A stretch of DNA of 64,000 bases. Source: Ulota crispa. Taxonomy: Eukaryota; Streptophyta; Bryopsida; Orthotrichales; Orthotrichaceae. A program made the translations under genes and the position numbers. This document shows, piece after piece, positions 11,921 to 24,005 of the stretch. Below the pieces are notes generated by a model. That model saw only the letters and a program-made list of their open reading frames with translations. It had not been told where the DNA came from and searched no databases. Each line of letters begins with the position of its first letter. Position 1 is the first letter of the stretch. Where the stretch lies: the NCBI GenBank assembly GCA_963920765.1, contig OY987246.1, forward strand, positions 22,391,167 through 22,455,166. Reading direction: 5' to 3'.

Positions 11921-12518
11921 GGCTACCACTTTTTAGTTTTTTCTTCGAGAAATGAAGTGGTTAATTGAAGTCTCTTTTACCTCAAATAAAAATGTAAGCA
12001 TTTTACCATAGAAAGAGAAACATGAAAATCAAAGGATAGTGGAGCATAGGTCATGGCATAAGCAGAGCCCTTGAGTAGCACCCAGTCCTCTCAAACTCAA
12101 ACTTCGCCAGCTGAGACTAAACTGGCATTGCATTGTTTGTAATTGTGGTGCACAGGTGGACCTCGTGGAGCTGGTATCGGAGCATCTCGCTTAGTCTCAA
12201 AAATGGGCCAAGCTCTGCAAAATCCTTTTCGCTTGTTTTATGGCAGGGTGGTTAAAACACAATGGCCTCTTTCTTTTGGAAGCTGTAGATTCTAGTGTAA
12301 ATTTGAGCTAATACTTCAGTTCCACCTCCCGTCACATTTCTTATGGACACTTCAAAGGTCGTAGGAGAGAAAAAAAAGATATATTTTCATTGTACATTAT
12401 AAAGATCACTTCTTCCTTAGGGATGATGATTTGGTTTAAACTACACTGTTTTGTTTTTTTTGTTACGTAGCAAACTGTTAACTAAACACTGAATTTTTTT
12501 CTATAGACTTGGTATTTT

Positions 12519-13746
12519 CTACCGAGAGTCCATTTCTGCAAAGTTAACGACGCCGGCAGGGACGTGTTGGGCTGTGTGGAGGGCCACGTCATCACGATTC
12601 GGCCACGACGGCGTCATGGGCGAGTTGAACTTCTTGGGGTCCAGCTTCAACATACCCTGACTCACCAGGTACCCGCATTCCTCCCTCAGCAGCTGCAACA
12701 CCAGCTCCTCCGCCCCCAACCCCCACTTCATCCCATGCCTTTGCTGCGCAATGCGTGCTCCATAGAACAGCTTGAACACCAGCTTGTCCAAGTGATGTAG
12801 GTAGTCATCCCCAATATGCACCTTCCAGAGAAAAAACCAAAAAAAACTGGGAAAAAACGTCAGCTTTAGCCCATTATAACAGAAAATGAACAGTTTGCAG
12901 CATTTGGGAGGCAAAGTGCAGGATTATCTTTCAAAACGTGAAAATGAGTCAGAGGATGTACCCAGCTATACGCTTCTGGAGCAATCTAGAATGTTTCTAA
13001 CAAACTCATTTAACTGCCCATTTTGGGAAGGGAAAATTTCATGGATACCCCTGAACATTGCAACATTTTCATAGATACCCCCTGCTTTGTCAGAAATTTC
13101 ACAAATACCCTTGGACAAAAATTTTCAGGTGTTTGTTTTGTTGTGCATGCCACTTCCCTTCTCCCTTTCTGCGCACACTACGTTTTTGTATGCGTGCGCA
13201 CAAAGGAAGTAGGGAAGTGACATGCACAACAGAATAAACACCTGAAATTTTCGGTCCAAGGGTATTTGTGAAATTTCTGAAAAAGCAGAGGTATCTATAA
13301 AAACATTGCAAACTATGAAATTTTCCCTTTTGGTTAAAGTATGAAAAGAAGGTAAGTAGTAATATTATTATTATTTTGAGCACTTTTTTTTGCATTTTGA
13401 GCTCTTGTTCGGCAGCTGCAATGCAGCGCAGGAGGTAGCCACAGAAGCACTCGTTGGGCATCCGGGAGACGTGGCCGTCCAGCCACTCGGCGATCTTCAT
13501 CTCCCGAAAGGCACGCCGGTCCTGCGGAGGGATGGCCTTGAGGCACGGGTGCTTGGCCCAGTCCGGAGGGCTGGCGCATGGCTCCCCGGACTGTTGCGAG
13601 CACACCACAATTGAGGACGCACCCACCGCGGTGTCTCGCACTCTGCTCCCGAACGGAGAGTGCGTCTGGTTCTCGGCATGGCTCCACCGACACGAGACGT
13701 TGTTATCCTTGCATGGACTGTCTTTGTCTCGCCACGCTGAACTCAT
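12519..13746 (-). CDS. Two-exon gene of unknown family, 221 aa
   Basis: Exon 1 is 13746-13384 and exon 2 12821-12519, separated by a 562-bp intron. The acceptor is strong (pyrimidine tract then CTGGAAG); the donor AAA-GTGCTC is weak. Both exons are in phase 0 and GC-richer than their surroundings. The product has no signal peptide or membrane span. Residues about 50-115 (AKHPCLKAIPPQDRRAFREMK, then KIAEWLDGHVSRMPNECF) and 122-180 (VHIGDDYLHHLDKLVFKLFY, then GLGAEELVLQLLREECGYL) look like compact helical, conserved sequence, but I cannot place them in a family. The start is the first ATG in the open frame; the region upstream carries telo-box repeats. The gene is convergent with the HGSNAT-like pseudogene. 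The weak donor leaves the exact exon 1 end uncertain. Confidence 0.6.
13030..13327. mobile_element. Fold-back element in the intron of the 221-aa gene
   Basis: Left arm starts GGGAAAATTTCATGGATACC and the right arm is its inverse, with arms of about 130 bp pairing across the element. The flanking 9-mers TTTTGGGAA and TTTTGGTTA match at 7 of 9, suggesting an old Mutator-like target duplication. Related copies lie at 51911-53032 and 53033-53252. Confidence 0.8.
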
Positions 13747-13764
13747 TTTTCCTAGTTCTGTATC

Positions 13765-14210
13765 CTAAACCCTAAACCCTAAAAATTGGAGCTTTAACTT
13801 TTCTGTTGAGCTTGCTTGCCCTGTTAAATTCATTTAGGCATAACAGACTTTAGTAGCAGTGGAATCAATCGTTTGAGAGTACAATTTAGAGCAGCAAAGG
13901 GTTTAGGGTTTAGGGTTTTAGGATTTGGGTACAGGTGAACTTGCCAGCCCTGTTGAATTTATTCAGGCTTAACATACTTTTAGTAGTAGTGGAATTCATC
14001 GTATGAACATAGCGCCAATTAGAGCAGGTTTAGGGTTTAGAAATCCAAAGCTTTATCTTTTCTGTTGAGCTTGCCAGCCCTATTGAAATCATTCAGGCAT
14101 AACATTCTTCAGTAGTAGTGGAATCCATCGTTTGAGAATAGCGCCAATTTAGAGCAGCAAAAGGTTTTAGGGTTTTGTGTTTTAAGATTTTAGGGTTTAG
14201 GGTGTAGACG
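13765..14210. repeat. Three tandem ~130-bp repeats carrying telo-box motifs
   Basis: Three diverged head-to-tail units share 'gttgagcttgccagccct', 'aggcataaca', 'agtagtagtggaat' and 'ttagagcag', each ending in GGGTTTAGGG-type telomere-like runs. AAACCCTAAACCCTAA also occurs at 13767-13783. They lie immediately upstream of the minus-strand ATG at 13746, so they probably form its promoter and leader. Confidence 0.75.
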
Positions 14211-15689
14211 ATACCCGAGTGCCTTGAGGAGTTCTCTGTTCAAATCGAGCTCACGACTTTGCTTACTTTGCCCAAACGAGATCTTTGGGTTTCCTTCTCA
14301 TATATGCCATGGATTTCTTTTTCATGCCAGTTTATAGAAAGCTCAGCATAGGTTCTAGAGTTTGTTATGGACTTCAACAGATATACCACAACATCAAATA
14401 GAGGTGTTAGATTGCCTCACACTTCATTTTTGAGATCGAGGTTGAAAAATTGGTGTGGGGCAATCTAGTTCCCTTATTTAGTGTTGTTCAAGTGAGTTGA
14501 TCAGTGTTCCAAGTGATCGAGCTGTTAGTATTTTGGTTTTGGAATCACGGCAAGTGAATAAGAAAGTAGAGGGGGATGGATGTCGAGTGGGAAAAACAAA
14601 GGCAGTCCCAAGAAGTACATGATTTTTGTGTGTATTTTTTTTTGGTTTTAAGCTTTTTACCACTTTTCTACTCCTGGTTTCTAAATTCTACCCGTCTTTT
14701 GTCATGTGCTCTACGCAAGCTCGTTGTGTAAGCTCAGGGTTCTTTGCAAGCTCAGTCCTATTTCCTGCCTGAGGGTTTTATTCTGAGATCTTTCTGCAGC
14801 TCCTCGGCATTTGCTCATGTGGGATGAAGTCCAAGTGTTGTCGTAACGGCATGTCCTTTCCTGTTGGAAAAGCTGTGACCTTCCAATTCAAAAACATACT
14901 GGAATTTTAAGTTTAGGACCGCAGCTAGGTTTAGAGGATACTACGTGCAAGCGTGTGATTTTGATCAATTTACAAAAGCTTTGAGGAGATCTCTGTTGAG
15001 TGCAAATGTTTGGGTTTTAAGTGTGAATTCTGTGTGAAATCTATGTGTGAGGTTGTGCAGTGCCCTCCAAGAAGTTCTCATGTTTTTTGAAAAAACTTAG
15101 CCAGATAGCAACCACTGGTGAAGAACAGCAATTGAACATTTCAAAATTAATAAAATCCTCGAAGGCCGTATTCTAGCAATTTCAAACCATTTATCTACAA
15201 ATAATATTAATGGAGAAAAATATTAGCAGGGTTATGGGACTTGTTATTGTTTGGTGAAGTTGAAATAATGGCTAGATTAATTTCAAAGAACTCAAGAACT
15301 TGATGGAGGGCACTATAGACCATTACAAGTGAAAAGTAGTCAACCTCATTACACCATTTCCTAGCTAGAACAACTGTAACACTAACAGAAAGTAGTGTCA
15401 TAATCAAGCAATTCCTACCAACACAATGTATCCTAATTGATACAACTTTGTTTAAAATATTCAAATCAAGGTGTTCCAACCAACATTGTAATGTTTGATT
15501 TGGGTCTCACTTTCTAATATTGTTAGTATGTAAATAGATGATGGAATTAGGGTTCTATCATCTTCGGTATCCTTGATCTTATGTCATGAATAAGATGCAT
15601 ACAACTAGAATCAAGTATTGTGACATAATCAACACTCTTGAAAAATATTCAGTTGTTGTAGAATCATTCTATAATCATTGATACTTAAG
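14211..15689. other. No gene recognised
   Basis: AT-rich intergenic DNA. Open frames here are short and match nothing I recognise. Confidence 0.5.
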
Positions 15690-16057
15690 GGCGGTTCACA
15701 CTACAATCCACATCCCATTTATGTACTGTAAGTCCCATAGCAAACTCTAGATCCCAACTTAGTTGGGTTATTAAAAGCAAAAAGTAGTTCTAAAGAAAAT
15801 TATGAACATAATATGCAAAAACATTGATGGGACTTGGGTTGAAAGTTGGGTTTAGCAAAATGATCCACCCAAACCTTAAGTGAAGTCCCACCTTCTTTGA
15901 TGCTAAAACTTCCAAAAAGTGTTGCCATATAAGCAACCAAGATGTGAGACTTGGGTCATAGTGTGAAGTTCTAAGTCTCAATGTTTGGCTCTACACCAAT
16001 CAAATTCTCACATTTCAATGGGACTTGGGACGTGGGACATAGTGTGAACCGCTCTTT
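15689..16057. mobile_element. GGGCGGTTCACAC-family MITE, copy 1
   Basis: Left end AGGGCGGTTCACACTA, right end TAGTGTGAACCGCTCT, with TTA outside both, consistent with a 3-bp PIF/Harbinger (Tourist-like) target duplication. The interior has 'acttgggtt' and 'aagtcccacc' blocks shared with 17965-18260, 59634-59993 and 62339-62776. Confidence 0.8.
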
Positions 16058-16120
16058 AGGCTTTTTGGTTGTTTTTTTCATTGATCCAAAGGTTTGCTTC
16101 TTGAAACAAAAAAGGTCTAT

Positions 16121-16317
16121 CACTACAAGAAAATTGTTTGCATTAACACTTCCAAATTGACTAAAATGTTTGAATTCACGAAAATTTGATAAAACAATAT
16201 TATAAAAAGATAAGAAAATCTACAAATCAAGGTGACCTAATTGACAAAAAATGTCCAAATTGACACTACTTCCATGATATATCATGCTGGATTTAGGAAT
16301 GTTTTTTTCTTGTATAG
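16121..16317. mobile_element. Possible CACTA MITE, decayed right end
   Basis: Left end CACTACAAGAAAA is the canonical plant CACTA terminus. The right end reads TTTTTTTCTTGTATAG, where TTTTCTTGTAGTG would be expected. Two 'tccaaattgac' subterminal motifs occur inside. Confidence 0.45.
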
Positions 16318-17682
16318 AGATCCTCTAAATAGAATTTTTAGTAGTTGTTTGAATCAATATATCTCTTAAAATCAACTTGATGCTTGTATTGGATGGGGTT
16401 ACATCATCAAATATTGTTTTTAATTAATGGTAGGATTACACTTGTTTTGCCACGTAGATTTTGGTTTTGGTGCTAACAATTTTATTTTAAACCCATTTAT
16501 GTAGATTTGAATTTGGATACAATTTAATAGCATATTGAACTCAACAAATAGATCTATTATATATTAGGCATTGTAAAAGAGGTTGAAGGTGATCGATGAA
16601 TATTGTGAATTAGCTGTGATTGGATTGCTTTGCCACCCACAAATATAAGGGCTAGATTAGTGAGATAGTTTAATTAAAGTTCTACCCCTCAATTTTAGGA
16701 GGATTTTTATCCTTGATAATGTGTTTTAGAAGACCTAATTGAAAAAACTCTTACTTGCACAATGATATTCACATAGAACAAAACAGATATATAAAAAGTG
16801 AGCCATAGAGATTTGAATTGAATGTAAACAAGCTAATACAAATAGTGAAAAGAAGAAATTAGAAGTATTAAAAACATGTACTATTACCAAAATTGGTATT
16901 TTCTAGATTGAGCACCTTATTCCATTTTATCCCTCAAATGGATTCTTTTTGCATTTGACAAAACCAACAAATTGAAATATATCAAGTGCGATTTTGATTT
17001 TTTCTTTGAAGAGTTTCTATCTATGAATAGATACCATATTCCAATTTGAAGTTGAGATGCCTATAATCATAACTTCAAATGTAAAATAACATGGAAACCT
17101 AACTTCGTTCAGTAAAGTCCTCTCCTACGTACATTCTACACATATGACAATAATCTCAATTAGCTTCAACAAGCTATGTTATGTATTTGATATATAAATT
17201 CTACTTTACTCTATTCAAATAGATGAGCAAAATACTTGAATAATGACTAGTGAGTATATTTACACATTTTGAGTGTAATGTCTTTTTACTGTTTTGGATT
17301 GTGCATGTGGCTAAGGTCTTTCATACGAGGTAGCAATGTGTTTGAGTGCTTTTTCTTGTACTCACGCTAACTATATAATAGCTTGGTTTGCCAAACATTA
17401 GGGGGTTCTTGGAGGGATGAAACTTTTTCTTATGTTCAAGCACTTTCTTTTAAAATCTCACAAAAACCTAAATCTTACAAAAACCTAAATTTTCACAAAG
17501 GAATCTAAGAATTAACAACCCTATACAAGATAACAAACATTATTTCAAAAAACTAAAAATACTCAGAGTACTTGTAACAAAAATGAGATATATAATAGAG
17601 ATAGCCTATTTATTTGATTACTGAAGTTTGGCAACACAATCATGGGAGTCTGATAGTAAAAGAAATCCTTAATGAAATTTAA
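16318..17682. other. AT-rich intergenic DNA with one dispersed repeat
   Basis: No gene is visible. The segment 17180-17425 is homologous to 54560-54785 in the same orientation (shared 'aatgactagtgagta', 'ttgtgcatgtggct', 'taatagcttg'), so it is a copy of a dispersed repeat of unknown type. Confidence 0.6.
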
Positions 17683-17908
17683 CCCCTAAAAGATTGAGCA
17701 TTCTGTTGCGATCAATACAATATAGGGTACTTTTCTTGTATTTGGAATGGATCCACACCTCTACTACATTTGAGATCAACAAAGAAGTTGGAGAATAGAA
17801 CAAAGCGGTTCTAGTGAGCTACTTGAGATCCCAAATTAAAACTTCTTACTGGAAGCAAATATTGCTTATATGATAGCATATATACTTTGTCCTATGGTCC
17901 TTTAAGGG
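17683..17908. mobile_element. TTAA-type short element, copy 2 (226 bp)
   Basis: TTAA on both sides (17679-17682, 17909-17912). Left end CCCCTAAAAGATTG, right end inverse CCCTTAAAGGACCATAGG. Same interior as 8300-8528. Confidence 0.85.
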
Positions 17909-17964
17909 TTAAAACTTACCAATAATTTACAAGGCCATGTCAAATTCAACAGTTCAATTGAAAT

Positions 17965-18260
17965 ACTTAGAAAAAATTCACACTAGGTCCCATGTCCCTT
18001 CTATACAAGTCTCACACCAAAAGATAAGATTCCAACTTTGTTGGATTATTGAGGGCAAAAAGTAAATATTTAAAAAAGTAATGAGTATATTATACAAAAA
18101 GATTGGTGGGACTTGGATCAAAAGTTGGGTCAAACAAAATGGTCAACCCAAATCGTAAGTCAAGGCCCACTCTTCTTATAGCACCAAAGCTTTCAAAAGA
18201 CTATTGCCATTTCGACAGAATGTAGTTAACTGAGACATAGTTTTGGTGGGACTTAGAACC
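17965..18260. mobile_element. GGGCGGTTCACAC-family MITE, degraded copy
   Basis: The interior ('ttcacactaggtcccatgtccc', 'ttgttggattattgagggcaaaaag', 'gggacttggatcaaaagttggg') matches the family at 15689-16057, but both outer termini are eroded. Confidence 0.6.
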
Positions 18261-18949
18261 CCTTGATTATGTACATTTCCGAAGTAATGACCCTTTTTAC
18301 ACAGCTGCTTGTTGTCACTAATCTAGTGGTTGGAGGCCTGGTTTAAATTGGGGAACTGGTGGAAGTTGTGGTTGCAGCAAGCGCCTGCCTTTCCTCTGCT
18401 TGCTAGTCTTCACGTGTTTCTCACTCTGTTTTGCAGACATGCCAAAGCAAATTAGAATGAATCCATGCATCAAATTTTCGAAAGAAAATGTTTCATGACA
18501 ACGCTTGAGATATGACGAGGCTTAAGAGTGTTGTTGAACCTTTTTTTTGTGACTTCTAAATTGATTTTTAAGAGCTAATAGAACGGGATGGGTTGTGTAC
18601 TATTTAAAAGGCATGAAGGCCAATGTAGGGTGTGCCATGTAAGATTCAATGAAACTCAAGTTGGCTACGCAATAATAATCATCTAACTAGCCAATAAGAC
18701 AGTTGACAAGGGTACCTCGAACACTAGACATGGCATTACGGATATGTGACTAATGCTAACATAATCTTTTTATCAAAGTTAGCATGCTTAATATGCTTTT
18801 TACTCATTTGGATGTTGCAAGGCAAAAAAACAATTGTCCAACAAAACGATGTTGGCTAAGAAACAACTAAATAAACATTCTAAGTGCAAATTTTCATGCC
18901 GGCCCAAGAACAATACAACTCAGAAACAACAAACAGATCAATATAAAAA

Positions 18950-19442
18950 CTATTTGTTGTTTTTTGAATTTTCCAATCTTCCAACCCATTGCGGCATATT
19001 AGCAATTCTACCTAGACGCCTTACCATGTCTTTGTTATTGTTGTTGTTAGGCAAAGGCTGAAGATGATAGCCATCAGTTCCAAAACCTGCAAAATCAAGA
19101 AAAAAAAACATCTCTTCATTTTTAAGTTCGTCTCAACACTAGAGTTTTCTCTGCTTCTCTCCCTATCAAACTAATCCTAAAATACAAAGCAGAAAAACTA
19201 ATCCCCCTACAAAATTATAAAACAAAAGCATTAAAAAATTTAAAAAAAAAAACCAAAAAATAAGGTGTGAATAAGTTACCTATAGAGTGCTGCACCACTC
19301 TCAGAACACTCTGTCCTGCTGGCGAATCAAAGGTGTCCACGGCTATCAATACCCCCATAAGTAACAGCACTGGTGCCCACGTCTTCATCAGCTTCGCCAA
19401 CTTTCTCTCCCAAACCATCTCCATTCCAAATATCCTCTCCAA
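18950..19442 (-). CDS. Possible two-exon gene for a 99-aa single-span membrane protein
   Basis: Exon 1 is 19442-19280 and exon 2 19086-18950. The intron starts GTAACT and ends TTTTGCAG, and the join keeps frame across the split GGT codon. The 99-residue product has a short charged N terminus, one hydrophobic span (about residues 22-35, WAPVLLLMGVLIAV), then a hydrophilic tail with an asparagine run. It resembles a small type-II or signal-anchored membrane protein. No family is recognised. Both splice sites are good, but the small size and lack of homology leave doubt. Repeats at 19505-19640 lie in the presumed leader. Confidence 0.45.
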
Positions 19443-19504
19443 ACTCTCTCAAATTATCGCTCAAATTCTCTCCAAATTCTCTCCAAAATTCTCTCCAAAT
19501 CCTC

Positions 19505-19640
19505 CCTCAAGTTCTCTCCAGGTACTCTTCACATTCTCTCCAGATTCTCTCCAGGTACTCTTCACATTCTCTCCAGATTCTCTCCAGGTACTCTTCACAT
19601 TCTCTCCAGATTCTCTCTAGATTCTCTCCAGGTTCTGGAT
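19505..19640. repeat. Tandem repeat, 36-bp unit (CTCTCCAGGTACTCTTCACATT)
   Basis: Three to four copies of a unit made of TTCTCTCCAGGTACTC and TTCACATTCTCTCCAGA, preceded by looser CTCTCCAAATT repeats from about 19430. Open on both strands, so the repeated frames (such as LERIWRECEEY) are not evidence of coding. Confidence 0.85.
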
Positions 19641-21241
19641 CAGTTGACAGGAGTTTTAGAAGACGAGAGTTGAGTTCCACAAAAACGTCATGCTCAAACA
19701 AACCCTAAAACAGGGGCTGAAGATTTGCTTGAGAATTTGAACGGAAAGAAGGAATGAGAATCTCGCAAAGTAAGTCACGGATACTCCAACACACACTCTG
19801 ACAATCGACACAACCAACAAGCGCTGCAATTGAAGATGGTGCACTCGCCTGCAAGCGCAAGAAAAATGTGTACAGAATGGAACTCTGGACTGATTTCCAT
19901 GGGGATTGTTGGACAAGTGTGAAGGTTTCGAGATCAACCAAGTAGCCAACAATCAGTGACACTGGGAGATGGGCAATGGGCAATGTCAAAGGCTGCGGGG
20001 ACAATTATTAAGTGGATGATTGAGCGGAAGACGACAGTGGAGGTCGAGGTGGGGTGTGTTGTGAAGCGACCCTGCAACAGCAGGAGTGGTAAGGGGGGTG
20101 CTTTGGAGGGCATTATTGATGCTGTTGGGTCCGGACTTTGCTGCATGCCACTGTTGCAATCGGAAGAGCTGGGTCTTGTTGGTGGTGTTGAGGTACGTCG
20201 ATGATTGCCCTTTTTGAGAGACTGTGGAAGACTTTTGTTGATTGTTGCTGCTCTGCTGGGCCACGATGGATTAGGGGGGAGTATCTTGCGGACTTGGATT
20301 GCAGCGAGGTGAGGCGAGGCGAGTCTTCGTTGTCTGCCAAGATGGCATCTTTCCTCGTCGGCAGTGGCTTTCGGTAGTGAGAATCAACGGGCGTCAACGC
20401 TGGAACTTTGCGCAGAAGCTTTGGGCTGGAGGAGAGTACACGTGGCGCGTAAAGGGAGAAAAGTTGACCAAAAACATCTTGACATGCAAGACTATAATGC
20501 TGAGGTCAAAAGGTGGGGTTATTCATTCTTGTGAATGGGGAGCAGGGTCTGGGAAATATTTGAGATTTTTCGGTAGATCTCCTTCAATTCCTCCATTGAA
20601 CCGGTTTATCAAGGAGCTCTATTGGTTATTTTCTCTATTTCAAACTATAAGTAAAAAAAATTTAAATTTTGACCTGTTTTTAGTCAAAGTTTATAAATTG
20701 CAAACGGTTTTTTCTCATTTTGATTGGCTAGCATTGGACTAGCGGTTGGTTCTTCCCGGACCTTGATGGGGAGTGTGTTGGGGGGTTGACTCTTTTACAG
20801 CATCTCTTGCCACCTAAGGCAGGTGTATGGGGATGCCCAAAAAAACAATAGAAATTCAGCTGAATGAAATGTGCAAAAAATCAATTGAAATCTTATTCAT
20901 TCCAAGAATTGACTAAATTTTTGAAAATTTTATAATTATAGTGCAAGTAAATAGGGAATAGCTGGTGCATCCACTGAAAAAATCGGATGAAAATGAGAAA
21001 TGTAGGTATTTTGCCAAAAAAGCTCAAAATCTCCCCTCACATCGCACCCGTCAAATGAGCCCTTTGGATTCAACCTGTAACAACTTCTTGTTTCAAGTCT
21101 CCAATAGTATTTTATTTGTCAATATGCAGATGCAGGGCCTTTCAGGCTGAGCCACATTTATGGCAAACTCTAGTTTTGTACAAGTCCCATCCATAAACAC
21201 TGTCACGCACATGGAAGCAAAAATGAGGAAATTAGGGCGGA
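19641..21241. other. Mixed-composition region, no gene recognised
   Basis: GC-richer than its surroundings between 19780 and 20480, and open frames of 90-147 codons occur on both strands, but none matches a family I know or has clear splice structure. It may hold promoter or leader sequence of the small gene at 19442, or an exon I cannot identify. Confidence 0.35.
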
Positions 21242-21389
21242 AGGCACTAGTAGAAAACTCCTTCCAAAACAACAGAAAACCAACAGTTTCTTGTTGATTT
21301 GGGCACTTACCCACGCTAATTGACTTATTTAACAGAATTCTGTAAAAAACTAAATACGTTCTATTGATTTGGATACCATTATCTAAATC

Positions 21390-22085
21390 AACAGAAATTT
21401 TGGAATCTTTTGAAGATCTTTTGGGAATATTTTGTGAATCTTTAAGAATCTTCAAGAATCTTTTGGGAATCATTGAGAATCTTTTCATGATTTTTAAGAA
21501 TATTTAAGAATCTTTTTGAGATTTTAGAATCTTTGAGAATCTTTTAGGAATCTTCATGAATCTTTGGAAATCTTTTGGAATCTTTTCAAGTTTTTTTGGA
21601 ATCTTAGAAAATCTTTGAGAATCTTTGAGAATCTTTTAGGAATCTTTCAGAATTTTTTGGAATCTTTGGGAATCTTTTCAAGTTTTTTTAGAATCTTTGA
21701 GAATGTTTGAGAACAATTGAGAATCTTTGAGAATCTTCAAGAATCTTTGAGAATCTTTTGGAATCTTTGGAAATCTTTTCAAGTTTTTTTGGAATCTTTG
21801 AGAATGTTTCAGAACAATTGAGAATCTTTGAGAATCTTTGAGAATCTTTTTGGAATCTTTGAGAATCTTTTGGAATCTTTTGGAATCTTCTCAAGTTTTT
21901 TTGGAATCTTTGAGAATGTTTGAGAACAATTGAGAATATTTGAGAATCTTTGGGAATCTTTTGATAATCTTTGGGAATCTTTTGAGAATCTTTTTGGAAA
22001 TTCAAAAAATCTTTGAAAATCTTTAAGAATTTTCAAGAACCTTTTTGGAATCTTTGAGAATCTTTTTAAAATCTTTATGGAATTT
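21390..22085. repeat. Degenerate GAATCTTTGAGAATCTTTT tandem repeat in the CACTA element
   Basis: About 700 bp of irregular 10- to 12-bp units (GAATCTTTGA, GAATCTTTTG) with higher-order units containing CAAGTTTTTTTGGAATC and GAGAACAATTGAGAATC. Minus-strand frames such as KDSQRFSKIPK are products of the repeat, not genes. Confidence 0.9.
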
Positions 22086-22927
22086 GTTAAAGTACTTCAA
22101 AATACTTATAGAAATAGAATCTCTTAGATTGAATTACAGTCCTTTAGGAATCTTTTTGTAAGTCATCAAAATACTTTCAAAAAAACTATCACAATAGTTT
22201 AGGTTTGTTTTTGAAATCTTTCTAAAATCTTTTTGAACCTCATTAAATTTTTTTGAAGTTTTAAAAAATAAAAGAAGTTTTCAAAAAAAAAGAATCTTTT
22301 AGAAGTTTGAGTGTATATTGACTGATTTTATTTTCTTTACTTTTCACAATTTGGTAAGATTTAAACTTAGCAGCCTTTAAAGTCAAGTAAAAACATGACC
22401 ATAATAACAAAAAACTCAACAATTTTTTGTTGATCTACATACTTTTGGACACAACTTCACTAATTCAACAAAATTTTATATAAAAATTACAACATTTTGT
22501 TGTTTTAAATATCAAAATTTCTTTACAAACAAATGTAAATGATGCTCCTCAATTCTTTGAAGAAATCATAAATGTCCCTTAAGGATTAAAAGTACCAAAA
22601 ATATCTTTGTGTTACATGATAACCAAGTGTATAGTTTAATGCAAATTCTTACAAGAAACCAAAGGTGATTTTTACATTTCAAATAACACAAGGATATATT
22701 TAACATTTCAAAATAGAAGAGTTATTTTATTAATTTTCCAAAATAATAGGAGTATAATTGATATTCCTACAAAAAATAAGGACTACTTTTTATGTTTCAC
22801 ATATTTTTGGCGTAAACTTGATATTTTGAAAGACTTAAAGGGTATTTTTAGTAATTTTCCTTCTATTACTAACCAAATGAATTAAAAAAAACAATCTTAT
22901 AAAATATTTTTATAAGCTTTAAAAGAT

Positions 22928-23338
22928 GGGAATTGATATGTGTACCACACCCTTCCAATTACTATACCACACCATGAGGTAAATTTTAGATTTCTACCAT
23001 CAAAAAGCTGAATTTGAAAATTTTGAATTCAGATTTGGACTTAGAGACCATAGTATTGTCTAGAACCATAAAAAAGTTGCAATTCAACAACCCCCAATGA
23101 AAAAGTTTAGTTAGGGAGAAAATTATTAATTTTACTTTTGTTTGTAAAAAAAGATAAGCTTTTTCATTGGGTGTTGTTGAATTGCAACTTTTTTTATGGT
23201 CCTAGACAATACCATGATCTCTAAGTCCAAGTTTGAATTCAAAATTCTCAAACTCAAATTTTTGATGGTAGAAATCTAAAATTTACCCCAAGGGTGTGGT
23301 ACAGTAGTTCAAAGGGTGTGGTTCACATATTAATGCCC
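22928..23338. mobile_element. Fold-back MITE, GGGAATTGATATGTG family, copy 1
   Basis: Two arms of about 180 bp pair around a short centre. The flanking 9-mers TTAAAAGAT and TTACAAAAT match at 7 of 9. Nested in the CACTA element. Two further copies are at 26796-27181 and 28531-28939. Confidence 0.85.
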
Positions 23339-23856
23339 TTACAAAATATCCAAAACTATTCAAAAGTCAATAGAATTTTGATTTTATAATTGCAAGGATT
23401 TAATTTTGTAACTTTTCACGACTTCATGTTATTTGAAGCTATCAAACTATGGAGGCTATTTTAACAAAATAAGGTTCTTTTTACAAAAAAACTAACACTA
23501 AAGAATATTTATAAATGAATCCAACCTTTGCCTGCAACAATCCTTATGAGATTTGTGAATTCCAAAAAAAAATTATAAACAAAATCAAAAGGATGGAAAT
23601 AAACAATTTATTTAAAATTTCTAAACACCTTCTTTGATTTTAGCTCATAACTTTTGATAAAAAGATGGAAATCCAAAAAAAATTGTTGGAAGTGAAAGAA
23701 AAACACATTTACCAACTTTTCTTAGTTCTAAGTTTTTTGAAAAAAAGTCCTTTAATGGGCGGAAATAGCCTCCAAAGTCTACTGGATGACTAAAGACATG
23801 AACATTTAATGTACAAATAGAATTAAGATACTAATGTACGCATGTGCATTTGCACA

Positions 23857-24005
23857 TTCTCTAGTGGTTTTGAGAATGTGCTAAGGTTGTAAAGTGTGAG
23901 AGAAGAGGTGGAAGGTTCAAACCCCGCTGTCGGCAGCTGCCCGAACTCCCGGGCAGTTACCCAAAAAGTTCGGGCAGCTGCCCATCCCCCTGAAAAGTTC
24001 ACATT
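23857..24005. mobile_element. Possible tRNA-derived SINE
   Basis: CTAGTGGTTTTGAGAATGTG resembles a pol III A box region, and GGTTCAAACCCC about 50 bp later matches a B box. GC-rich sequence with CGGGCAG repeats follows, then a T/A-rich tail. No target duplication is evident. Its short frame containing TAGFEPSTSS is a translated B-box artefact. Confidence 0.4.

Noticed and set aside
19507-19701. Repeated peptide LERIWRECEEY as a possible repeat protein
   Set aside because: It comes from a short tandem DNA repeat that is open on both strands, with no intact start or context.
21688-22036. Lysine/serine-rich open frames (KDSQRFSK repeats)
   Set aside because: They are translations of the degenerate GAATCTTT tandem repeat in the CACTA element.
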